Source: Ilyonectria destructans (lineage: Eukaryota; Ascomycota; Sordariomycetes; Hypocreales; Nectriaceae). From it: 64,000 nt of DNA. This document shows, piece after piece, positions 54,575-64,000 of the stretch (positions are counted from its first letter, which is position 1; every line of letters starts with the position of its first letter). The stretch covers positions 2,790,001-2,854,000 of the forward strand of contig JAHEWK010000008.1 in the NCBI GenBank assembly GCA_020740775.1, in the 5' to 3' direction. Below the pieces are notes generated by a model, which made no database searches, was not told the origin of the DNA, and worked only from the letters and a program-made list of their open reading frames with translations. A program made the position numbers and the translations under genes.

Positions 54575-55240
54575 ATGCGAGGCAATTATGACAAGAAACG
54601 TTCCCGAGAAGAAGGCGACTATGATTATATGCAAATAAGTCTTCGCCTTGATTCCACGCCTGTTGGCCAATGGCTCCGAGCATTTGCCAGTCCAGTGCCG
54701 AAGGCCCTTGGTCTCGGCCTGACTCTTGGCCTTCTCCCAAAAGTTTTCCAACTCCTCTACGATATTAGAGACTGCGTAATTAATAGCACCATTACTGTCT
54801 CCATTCTTAAAGTAGTCCACAGCAAAATTCCATTTGGTCTTCTTTTCTGTAAGAACGCCGATGGCCATGATGGATGTAAGGTTGCAGAGTTCCCAGTTTG
54901 CAAAGAAGTGTTGCACGTTATGCTCAGAAGGCAACATATAATTAAAGAGTCAATATGCATAGGGAGAAAGATGTCAAACATCATAGAACTAATAGTCGAA
55001 AGTCCGTTTTCGGAAAATGGTGTATAGTCTCTTAAAAGCTCAGCAGCATTAGCGAGCTTATAGCCTTACAAGCCTGCAGTATGATAATCATCATCGCCAC
55101 CGCCAGAGAGAAATTCAAGCTTCTCAGCCCAGGCAATAAGGATATTCGCAGCCGTTTCGGCGTATTCTTCCTTGCCTGAAATCTTTTCCGCGAAGAGCAA
55201 GATTGAACGTGGTCGCTGCGTCATGCCACAAAAGGAGCGA
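54575..55240 (-). pseudogene. Alginate-lyase-family (PF05426-like) pseudogene
   Basis: Reading the minus strand from 55240 down, pieces in different frames follow the order of fungal alginate-lyase-like proteins. These are DAATTFNLALR; KISGKEEYAETAANILIAWA; after an in-frame stop near 55067, GYKLANAAELLRDYTPFSEN; then MMFDIFLPMHIDSL. In a new frame come HNVQHFFANWELCNLTSIMA and FAVDYFKNGDSNGAIN, and in yet another GEGQESGRDQG...LGAIGQQAWNQGEDLFA. At least three frameshifts and one stop break it. The N-terminus and the whole C-terminal part (downstream of 54575) are missing, so it is non-functional. It is convergent with the giant protease gene, 480 bp away. Confidence 0.8.
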
Positions 55241-58200
55241 TAAGGCGCGAGCGGCCATATTGAAATGAATGGAAATGTGGAATGAACGACAACAGGTGAA
55301 AAAGATCAAATAAAAGGAATGTCTTGAAGGAGTAAGCAATGGGTCGTGATTCAATTCACATCAAATGATCAAAGTGGGAAATCTGGCCAAGATATTGAAC
55401 ATTAAGCACCTACTCACTCCATTTCTGCCACTCCTTAGGTCGCAGGATTGAATAACAGGGCGGCACCAATGCACGTTGGCCGGCTGTCAAATAACGGATA
55501 ATCGTGAAACGTATCCCAGGTCGGAAAGATTTGAAAGTGCAACTGACACTAGTTGGGTCCCTTAATCATACCCTGGACAAAACTCAATAAGCGAACAGGC
55601 GGCTTAGACCTATTGGAGCACTTTCGCCCGGGCTGTTCTCAGATCAAATTTGGGCTTGTCAAGTGTCCATTTCTCTTTAGGCTAGATCGAGCGCCGATCC
55701 TTCGAGAAATACGTAGTACGACGAAGAGCTCCCTGTCACTAAAACCCAGCAGCTTTCTCATCATTAGTGCGCAATGACGTGAATGGAAGCCTGTATTTCC
55801 ACTAGATCTGAGAAATGATCTCGCAATTTTATCGCAATGCCGAATATTGAGTTTTGTCTAATTAATTAAAAAGGAAGAATATTTCATAGTAGCGTCCATT
55901 CACTTTGGTCTTCAACTCGTCTATTACTCAGCTAATTCTCGGATGTTTGAAGTTCGACTCTATAATGGACCACTAGCCTCCTTATTTGTTGGAAATTTGT
56001 GTGCCAGTCAAGCGAAGCGCCTGTTTCCATGCTGCGCAAGTCAGACAGAACGGCCACAGCCCCTCTCAGTGGTGAGTGGTAAATATCATAGGAAGCTGCT
56101 TGCTTTCACCTCCAAGAACGGGCACGTAGCTACGCCCCGCGCCTTGATGGCCTCTACCTCATCTCCTCCATTCCATTTCCCATTTGTGGCTCGAGCCCAA
56201 TAGCCATCAAGTCGTATCCTTGAGCTTAATACTAGTCAGGGTTACCCTCCCGGAGTCGTTGACGTAGGCTCATTTGGGACAGGCGTTGTGCCAGATTTTG
56301 CCAAGTGTCTAGATGCTTTACTCCGTACGAGTCAGTGCAATGAGTATGCTTCAGCGTACAAGGGTCAGCAGGAGGTTAATCCAGTCAACAGCAATCACCT
56401 CCAATCTGTCATCATATTACACCCTTGCTTTTCTCTACACCTTGTTTAGTGTTAGAAATCTCTTTACCTTCGAACCGTATCACAGAATTTTGACTTCGCC
56501 GTTAATGAAATCTCTAGTCCGTAAAATAGCTTCGGCATATTGCTTCGGCATAGTAGTACGTACGCCACATACAACACGGGCGGACGCTAACCAACCGCGT
56601 CGGGTCACTAACTCAACGAGGGCCAAGCTACCTAAAACGGGCTTGAGCTAGCTGTGTGCTAAGCAGGCAGACATTAATCCGATCATCTTGCCATCCAGCC
56701 TGCCAGCATCGCAAGTCCCTGCCACTCTGAAGCCGTGGTTGCGAGCGAATCTCGGCTATACCCAACTTCCACTATACGATCACTTACAAGCACTCCCTTT
56801 CCAGAGCATGTTGGCTCCTCCTGGGTCACCGTGCACTACGCTCTCGCCAAGTACTACCTGCGACGACGCACCATCCCCGCCACCAGGTTCGGCAAGCTTG
56901 CTATTACGGCCTCTTCCCCCCTTTTACTCACAATATCAGCAACTGGTGGCTTATCCAGATCGATGCTCTTAAGGTAGACTGGAGCAACCTCGTCCTGGAG
57001 CCGCTCTAGCTATGACTACACGTAACCTTCGCGCCGCAGATACTGAATCGCCGTCGCAGCCGTTCCTGTCCCAGATGGGCTGCAGAGTGGATGTCAACTC
57101 TAATAAAACTACCGCTTATTTTAAAATGTCACTAACTAGTAACTTAGATTTATCAATTTTACTAAATTAAGTCTAAGATAGTTGTATATTTATTGGATTT
57201 ATTTAAGGGTCCTTATTTCTTTTTAGTATTTATAAAATATCTATAATAAGCAAGCTGGGATGGAATGATCGCGAATCTAGGTCAAGGACATACTCAACAA
57301 GAGGATTACTATTTGCAGAGATAGAAACCTCTAGTTGCAGAGAAAGTGGGCAACGCCCCCCCCCCCCCCCCCCAATTCCTTGCAGCCCACGCCGCCACGA
57401 CTAATTGCAAGTGGGGATCCTTGGCTTTCGCAGGCGCCCTGAATTCACAGAGGTTGCAGCCACTCCTCGGCAATCTCCTGGTCTAACGCTGCACATTTGA
57501 CACTTTGTTGCGGGGCTATTCCAGACTCCATCGCCTAAGATGGACTTGAGCCTCCTTCTCAACGCGTCTGAACGACCTTGCCGGCGGCGCCCCTGCCGCC
57601 ATCTTTATTGAGGCAGCTTGAGCGCTTGAGAGGCTGTTGTGGAAAGAAGTCTCGTCGTGATGCCATGCAGCTTCTAGTCCAGGTTCGACTGGCGCCTGGG
57701 TGGCGGCCTTCCCATCTGCTCCGAATTCCCTACATTTAAGGTGGCTAGCTCCCCGTTGCCTGTCTCGCCTTGGGTTTAGGGCAGACGGAAGCCTGACTCC
57801 ACAACGGTTTTTGCTTTTAGTGGCTGAAGAGCCTTTCGGGTAGGGGTGTGGGAGACAATTTGCAGCGTGGTTGATGATGATTCGCCCGCATGTGTTTCGT
57901 TCGATGGCTCTGAGCTTGCTTGTGCTTGGGTTGCATCTCAAAATGTCCGTCTCTTCCGGGTACCATACCATTCGTATCTCGGGAGAACCCAAACCTTCTC
58001 CGTTAATTCTGATTCTGGTACGTGGGCCAACGGACACATCCGTGCTATGGTGTCACTCGTAGGCATGGGCAAGATCAGACATCGGCAGCTCAGTGTGCCA
58101 AGTTGCCTCAGACTCGATCGCGGGTAGCCAGGTACCTGGGTCCAAGCCCGTCCTCCCTCCATCCCGTTGCTCGTGTACCTTAGGACCTGTTTACACAAGC

Positions 58201-59595
58201 ATTCTATTCCACCCAGCGCATGTCCCAAGAAGCAAGGGAGGTGGCATCGTCGCGGAAGTGGAAGCGCCTCCACCGATCCGACGGAGGGCACGGCGATCCC
58301 AACCAGGTAGCCTAGGCTAGCTACCCGTTGTCAATGATCGCCCTGCCTCAAGCCCCAGCCCCGGCCCAATCTCCAGCTAGCCCCAACGCTGCGCGATGGC
58401 GCTGACGCTGACGGCAACGGCACCCGTCCGTAGGCCGACGGATGACCGACAATTAGATGGATGGACGAATCAAGCAAGAGAGCGGGCGGGCGGCGTTGTC
58501 AACGAGGCTAGATCAAACTCTGCTTCGACGTTCATTGCCCGATACGGCTACGAGTTGACGAGAGTAGCTAGAGAGGCTACAGGCTACAGGCCGAGCCGGC
58601 GGTGGGCTCTGTTGGTGGCTTGGCTGACGGCGGCAAGATGGACCGACGACAACAATCTGACACTCTCCACGACAGCTGAGGGCGTTCCGGATCCACCCAC
58701 CCCTTAGATCCAGCTCGACAACACCCAGAGAACGTAGTACGTACGTTGGCGAAGGGGAACCGGGGGTGGTCGGCGAACAACTGGGGGATTGGAGATCGGT
58801 GTCAAAAGACAACCTTGAGACACCCAGCGAGTAAGATGATAAGAGACTTTGGGGCTTTGGGGGGAACCTTCAACCAGCGCAATCCTGTGGAACACCTACC
58901 CAGTAAGTATCTGTACCAATCTGGAGGTCGACGTTGGCTTGGAAGCCTGCCTGGCTGTCTGCTGTGCTCACACCAGTCTTCTGGACGTGCAGCTATGTGC
59001 TAAGCTTGCTCTGTCCTAGCCTGACCCGACCTGGCTTGTCCGTCGCACTAGTCTCACTGTATCCGGGGCAGCGAGCCGCCTTGGGCAGTCGACGATGGGA
59101 AACAGGGTTGGGAGAGACAGTGGGCCAAGGGAGCTCGAGATGATGATGGGTCGTTATCCGGCGAACATGCCCAATCACAAATACGCCCACTCAGCTTGTC
59201 ACTCACCCACAGACCGGATGCAGTCCAATACCGTAAAGACTCATCAAATTGGCCCGTAATTAACTATATGAGGAAGTGATCTACAGGCATAAGGAAGTGG
59301 GCTCGGTCATTGGCAGACCTGTCAAACCTCTATAGAGTAGTTTGTGGGCACCGGTGTGAAAGATTGCGGGCCAATTTGTCGAGTCTATACGGTATCTTCC
59401 CCGGCTTGCATCGCCTTGGCCAAAACTGCCCTAGCATCCACCCCTTCTTGCCACCCCCTTGATCCTTGATCCCTCCACCCCTAGAACGCCGTTGCCCCCA
59501 TCCACGGCCCGTCTATCTATCAACAGCGGTATCCTGGTAGCAGATCGAGAAAGTTTGACGTGGGTAGGGGGGGTAAGTTAAAGCCTTAACCCCCC
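55241..59595. other. 4.3 kb without supported genes
   Basis: Holds an AT-rich patch (57100-57250), the C18 run and several overlapping open frames in GC-rich DNA (57516-58320, 58396-58812). None shows splice logic or known motifs. Confidence 0.5.
57356..57373. repeat. Homopolymer of 18 cytosines
   Basis: An uninterrupted C18 run in gene-free DNA, just downstream of an AT-rich patch (57100-57250). Length may be uncertain because such runs are prone to sequencing and assembly error. Confidence 0.9.
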
Positions 59596-59952
59596 ATGTC
59601 ACAACTTGCTTTTCCCCATACAATACGCTTCATGCCAAAGACTGGCACATCCAACCCTCACGGATATTTCTTTACCTTACCTCCCATTCCTCTAAGCAAA
59701 CATCTTCTCCGAACCTCATTACCAGATATCTATATCATTTCCGTACCGCGGCTTGTATTAGAGCTCATTACCACCCTCCCTCGCGTCTTTTTTATATCAT
59801 CATCGTCTCTACCACCCCAGCCGCTTGTCGCCTTAATCACAACACCACAATATCATCCCACCCACGCCCACTTCACGTCCACCAAGAGCCATCACCACGG
59901 GCCATTATCATCTATCTACCGCTTTATTTCCACCACTCCCGACTGTCTCTGA
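59596..59952 (+). promoter_or_regulatory. Upstream ORF (118 codons) in the leader of the FlbD-like Myb gene
   Basis: An ATG at 59596 opens a 118-codon frame that stops at 59952, only 12 nt before the Myb ATG at 59965. The region is pyrimidine-rich, as fungal leaders often are. If the transcript starts upstream of 59596, this uORF would lower initiation at the Myb start. The peptide (hydrophobic, Leu/Ile/Pro/His-rich) is not recognised and may be chance. Confidence 0.4.
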
Positions 59953-59964
59953 TAGCCTCCTATC

Positions 59965-60798
59965 ATGACTGCCCCCAGGAGAGGCCCGTGGACCAGCGCC
60001 GAAGACTCTTACCTGATGCAACTGGTTCAAATACATGGTCCCCTCAACTGGGTACAGATCGGCCTAACCTTGGGTTCACGAACGCCTAAACAGTGCCGCG
60101 AGCGCTACCATCAGAACCTAAAGCCGACACTGAATCACGACCACATTACACCTGAGGAAGGCCTCCAGATTGAGCGCTTGGTGCATGAGATTGGAAAGCG
60201 ATGGGCAGAAATCGCCCGTCGGCTCCATGGACGGAGCGACAATACCGTCAAGAACTGGTGGAACAGTAGCCAGAACCGCCGCAAGAGGCTGGACCGCCAA
60301 CGGCCCATTCAAACCTATAATAGACACTACGGCCGAACAGCACTCTCTATTTCGACACCGACACTTCCCTTACCAAGGAGGCAGTCATCAACACAATCGA
60401 CCCAGGGACACCGACACCGACGCTCGATGCTCTGGTTAGAAGCTCCTCTCCCATCTCCTTGCTCATCTGAATCAGCCGAGTCAGATTCAGGCTCCAACTA
60501 CACAACATCGCCAGGCCGGCATTCATTATCGCTATATATGCCGGTAGAGCTACCTCCGCTCCGCACCGTCGTGGCAGCGTTGTCTGGTGACCCCAAGCTC
60601 CCCAGCCTAAGCTCCTTGGCCTCACCCTCCTTTGGAGACATACGTAAATCCCAGCCTCGACTACCTCCACTGGTGCCCCAGAACCAGTTGCCTACGGCGC
60701 CAAACTCTCCTGTTCAGCAGCAGCTTCAACTACGACAACAGAAGCAGGTGCTCTTGGACAAGGACTCACGGATGAATGTGGCTGCGCTCTTGGGATGA
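59965..60798 (+). CDS. flbD-like: R2R3 Myb transcription factor, FlbD-like (conidiation/development regulator)
   Basis: A single exon of 277 residues. Two Myb repeats fill the N-terminus: R2 about 5-55 (RRGPWTSAEDSYLMQLVQIH ... WVQIG ... GSRTPKQCRERYHQNLKP) and R3 about 56-108 (NHDHITPEEGLQIERLVHEI, GKRWAEIARRLHGRSDN, VKNWWNSSQNRRKR). This closely matches Aspergillus FlbD, including the CRERYHQNLKP and GKRWAEIARRLxGRSDN blocks. The remainder is a low-complexity Ser/Pro/Gln region ending in a short conserved-looking NVAALLG. FlbD promotes asexual and sexual development with FlbB in Aspergillus; function here is inferred from the family. The 5' leader is pyrimidine-rich and contains a long uORF. 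Confidence 0.92.
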   Translation: MTAPRRGPWTSAEDSYLMQLVQIHGPLNWVQIGLTLGSRTPKQCRERYHQNLKPTLNHDHITPEEGLQIERLVHEIGKRWAEIARRLHGRSDNTVKNWWNSSQNRRKRLDRQRPIQTYNRHYGRTALSISTPTLPLPRRQSSTQSTQGHRHRRSMLWLEAPLPSPCSSESAESDSGSNYTTSPGRHSLSLYMPVELPPLRTVVAALSGDPKLPSLSSLASPSFGDIRKSQPRLPPLVPQNQLPTAPNSPVQQQLQLRQQKQVLLDKDSRMNVAALLG

Positions 60799-61960
60799 AC
60801 CGGCGTGCGTCCTGGCACTGCGATGTGCTTCATAATACCATTGACAGCCTGAGTGTGGCTGGAGGGTTGTGTTTTGATTGCCTAAGGACAATGACCTAAG
60901 GTGACCAGTCCCTACGGGATCGCCAACGCCTTTCGGAAAGAGGCTCACGGGTGTGATCTGGAAGGCATTCGGCGCTATGTATCCACTTTCATGTCGCAAC
61001 CCAGGGTCTTTCTTAAGCTATCCAGCCATGACGGGGCTCAGCATTGATTCCATGGCCCTCACAATAATCTCTTATGACGGAATAACATAACAACTAATAG
61101 GATAAGTGAAATTGGCTTTTTTATTGCTCATGTCACGTCCAACGGACCAACAGATCATATATTTGATTAATCTGGAAGGAAGGTTTCTCAGCTGTTGAGA
61201 AAGGCTGTTCACTGGCAGGTTGGAAGACTGAACTTCCGGCCAGAAGTTGATTGTATTTATCATTCCCAAAAAGCAAGTTCTTTAATATATCGGCCCCGAA
61301 CGCCCTTCACGGTGGTGGATAATTTGCCACAGATCCGTCGCCGCTTTAAGAACCTCGTTGTCGACCAGACCTCCATTGTGGATACTGCAATGTATCCCTC
61401 AGGTCACTCGTCCCCATCTAATCAACGAACAACGCCAGAGCCACTGCGTAGGCAGTATTCTGGTGGCTCGAGCAGATAGCGGATACGCCCCTCTAAGCCA
61501 GTCGGCAGTGTATCGAGCTGCCTGCCGTCGTGCCTACCGCCTGAAGTGACTCTCAGTACCTGACGGGAGTAGTCCAAGCCTAAGGTGGTCTACGTGGCAG
61601 AATTCCCAGAAGAATACCAAGTCCGAAGTCTCAACATAAATTAGCGCTAAGAGCACAGTGCAATAATTCTTGCTAATAATTAGCTATCGTTTATTTCACA
61701 AGAAAATGGCAGTGCACCACAGGCTTGGTCTGGCTGTCATATGTCAGGCAACCCGGTCCGTAAACTTACTACGTAGATCCTGAAACACTGAAACGGCTGG
61801 CATCCGTCTAATGTCATCTCTGGGACCCAACAGAAACTGGGCAGGTACATATCCCCGCCTACAGGATCGATGCGGGCTTTCCAACCTCCCCGTTCCGAAT
61901 CGAGCGGCTTGGTTGGCTGATAAGTAACATGCCGGGGAAATGAGTTTCCGCCACACCCCG
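60799..61960. other. Intergenic, no supported gene
   Basis: The 3' flank of the Myb gene; includes a moderately AT-rich part at 61080-61200. No recognised feature. Confidence 0.5.
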
Positions 61961-62122
61961 CTACTTCGCCGGATGCCCCGAAGCACTGTGTGTTACCGCC
62001 GAAGTGGATGGAGATGGGTGTGAGGAGGTTGCTTGAGGCGCAGGCGCTTGCTGAGACACCATCTCTGGCTCGGAACCCGTGTCTCCGCTGGCCCATTTCG
62101 AGTAATAATCTCTAGGTGCCAT
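61961..62122 (-). CDS. Very short hypothetical ORF, unproven
   Basis: A 53-codon frame from an ATG at 62122 (MAPRDYYSKWASGDTGSEPE...) ending SASGHPAK, rich in Ser/Thr/Pro/His in its second half. Two other long frames overlap it on the same strand, which may mark exons of a gene that could not be assembled (61744-62096). The family is not recognised. It is listed because composition and start context look coding-like; it could be noise. Confidence 0.22.
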   Translation of the reverse strand: MAPRDYYSKWASGDTGSEPEMVSQQAPAPQATSSHPSPSTSAVTHSASGHPAK

Positions 62123-62488
62123 GGAATCAGCATAAGTCTTCACAATGGTTGAATGAAAGGACTGGATTCAATCTACGCGACAGGTTGTACAGGACCTGGG
62201 CTTGTGAAAACCACCAGGCCTTCCAAACGCCCGGATCACCTAACGCCCAATGCCATCCAAGCTACGCCGTAAGCTTCGTTCCGAAAGGCATTGGCGGGGC
62301 CGTAGGTATCGGTCACCTGTATAATGGATGGGGTAGTAGTAGCATTATTCCAGTTGGTATAAGTTCAGTTGTTATTAGGTGAACTTGCTTTATTAGGTAG
62401 TCCACAGACGGAAATCTAGTTTCCTGACCAGAAAGCAGAATATCGACAGAAAACGACATAATGTAGTAGTAGTAGCCAGTTACTCTGG

Positions 62489-63058
62489 TTAAACTTGCTT
62501 CGCCCCGCATCGACAACAGAATCTGTCCCCGGCTTGGCAAGCGAAGCCACATTGGGTACAAAATCGAGCATTTGATCCTAGACCCGGCCCTGCGCTCCTT
62601 GGTCTCCCATCCTGTGATGGAGATCCTGACAAGTATGCCGGCATCTGTGGAGAAGGAACCCGCATGAGCTGCTCTGGCTGAATACTGAGCGCAGCGTTCA
62701 TACCCGGTGTGTAGGGCTGTCCAGGTGTTGACATCAAGAACCCATCGTCTCGTGTTTGGATCGGCATCGGTGGTTGAGTATTGTAAAACTGCTGTGGAGG
62801 TTGTGGCACCATTGCAGCGGCGCTCTGCTGAAGAGCTCGGTCTGTGGCCGCCTTATCCATCGCGTCGTCGACTGCGCGTTGCGTTCGTCGTTCCTGTTCT
62901 TCCTCTTGGCGCCTCCGCGTCTCGACCTCCCGCTCTATCTCGAAATCACGCTCAGAGTCCCTCATTGCCTGCTTCTTTACTTCGCGCTTGGCGGCCATCC
63001 TGGATGCGCCAACGACGACGGCGGCGCCGAGAATCGGTCTCCGTCGACGGCCGAACAT
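62489..63058 (-). CDS. Small zinc-ribbon protein with charged coiled coil
   Basis: A single exon of 189 residues from the ATG at 63058 (MFGRRRRPILGAAVVVGASRMAAKR). The N-terminus combines a basic tip with an Ala/Val-rich helix. Residues about 30-70 are a charged coiled coil (EIEREVETRRRQEEEQERRT), followed by a Pro/Gln-rich flexible part. The C-terminus (RFCTQCGFACQAGDRFCCRCGAKQ) is a zinc ribbon with two CxxC knuckles. Similar 'zinc-ribbon domain' proteins are common in ascomycetes without known function; the short hydrophobic N-terminal helix might associate with membrane. The frame extends upstream without a better start. Confidence 0.85.
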   Translation of the reverse strand: MFGRRRRPILGAAVVVGASRMAAKREVKKQAMRDSERDFEIEREVETRRRQEEEQERRTQRAVDDAMDKAATDRALQQSAAAMVPQPPQQFYNTQPPMPIQTRDDGFLMSTPGQPYTPGMNAALSIQPEQLMRVPSPQMPAYLSGSPSQDGRPRSAGPGLGSNARFCTQCGFACQAGDRFCCRCGAKQV

Positions 63059-64000
63059 CGCGGTGACTGTAGATTGGAAAAGCGTACTTGGGACGAAAGG
63101 AAGACTGGATCTGATTGACAGAGTATCAAGGAATCGGATCTCCTGGCAGGCGTGCAAGAAGTAGATAACTGGAGCAAGACAGCCCCTCGACGTCCTCATC
63201 TGGCATGCGATTGCCCTCTAGTAATTGGCTTTACTCTTAGAGTTCAAGCCCCCGAGTCTATCATACGAATGCATTAGTTATCTCACTCTGCAGGCAAGCG
63301 GGTCACACCTCGCCGAGCCCATGTGTCTCGGAAGTGGCGAGGCAGTCATGTTTGTTGTGGAAAGATTATGATATTGATGGACAAGCAAACATGAATATCT
63401 AAAATACTAATATATATTACTTCTAGATCCACCACGAAGCCTTCTATCTGCAATTAAGGGCCGATTTTCTCTTTATATGTAATAAAGTACTACGCAAACT
63501 TGTGATACAGGACTGTCGCTTGTATTGTAGACCAGATGCATGTGACTAATGTCGTAGTGATGAGGTGGCATTTGGGTTATTGGTGCCCCCACATGACAGA
63601 CCAATAGTCTCCTCCAATACGTATCCACAACCGGGAAGTCCGACAGAGTTGCCAATACCCGCAGCGCTGTCGCCATAATGACGTGAGTTGGGGCTTTGGA
63701 AGTCAAATGGCCATATCTAAGGCAAAGCAACGTGCCACGCACAGCCAATCATGAACGTCGTGTGTAATGCCGCTGTCATCTGGCGGCTAATCATCGGAAT
63801 CTTTAGTTGAGCAAGATCCTTTGCTACTTAATTAGTCTTTGATGTAAATAGCACCCTGAACTAGATAGCTGGAATCTACCTACTAGAGGCCGTTCACAGC
63901 TGCTAGACAACAGGAAAACCACTGGCTACGAGATCATATTTAGGAGGGTCTTTCTTCTCAGAGCTGGGCCGCAAAGCATGTTGTCACATATCGGGATATC
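63059..64000. other. Right edge, no gene seen
   Basis: The upstream flank of the zinc-ribbon gene to the end of the window. Short frames only. Confidence 0.5.

Noticed and set aside
57516..58320. Overlapping open frames on both strands that might be a gene
   Set aside because: No splice signals that extend a frame, no motifs, and equal-length frames on both strands in GC-rich DNA.

Overview
The window looks like nuclear DNA of a filamentous ascomycete (Pezizomycotina). Most genes carry short introns of about 47-122 nt with GT donors, CTRAC/CTAAC-like branch sites and AG acceptors. The gene content is typical of these fungi: Zn2Cys6 regulator, RTA1-like and PTH11-like membrane proteins, F-box, FTA2-like kinase fold, EthD, a FlbD-type Myb protein and fungal Hsp70-like proteins. 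A Sordariomycete, perhaps Hypocreales, fits best, but this is inference from gene families. Genes are loosely spaced and the spacers hold minisatellites, AT-rich patches and decayed elements, so this is an accessory-like region, not a dense housekeeping block. No tRNA, rRNA or CRISPR was seen.

Layout. 0-10 kb: a LINE relic, a secreted protein with a DUF7029-like region, a weak three-exon model, an NAD-dependent epimerase/reductase and an F-box protein. 10-20 kb: a class-I glutamine amidotransferase, a double SnoaL-like protein, an orphan gene, an FTA2-like protein and a type-II membrane glycosyltransferase. 20-31 kb: a processive GT2 (hyaluronan/chitin synthase-like), a zinc alcohol dehydrogenase, an RTA1-like protein, a Zn2Cys6 regulator and a quinone-oxidoreductase-like MDR enzyme. 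The last four sit together and could be a small metabolic or stress group. 31-39 kb: an Arg/Asp-rich coiled-coil protein, an AIG1/septin-like P-loop GTPase and a divergently transcribed ten-exon Hsp70-like ATPase.

40-48 kb: a secreted EthD protein, a Gag-like ORF next to a spliced Cys-rich protein, a five-exon PTH11-like receptor, then about 3.7 kb of gene-poor DNA. 48.6-54.1 kb: the most striking locus, five exons that join in frame into a predicted 1,700-residue secreted protein. It has an N-terminal domain, a subtilisin-like protease, a Ser/Thr linker, three small Cys modules, five ~90-residue CC repeats and a C-terminal Cys domain. Directly behind it, on the opposite strand, lies a broken alginate-lyase-family gene. 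55-64 kb: mostly relics, plus a FlbD-like R2R3 Myb gene with a long upstream ORF and a small zinc-ribbon protein.

Gene models were spliced by eye from donor, branch and acceptor signals and frame continuity. Family names come from recognised motifs, without database searches.
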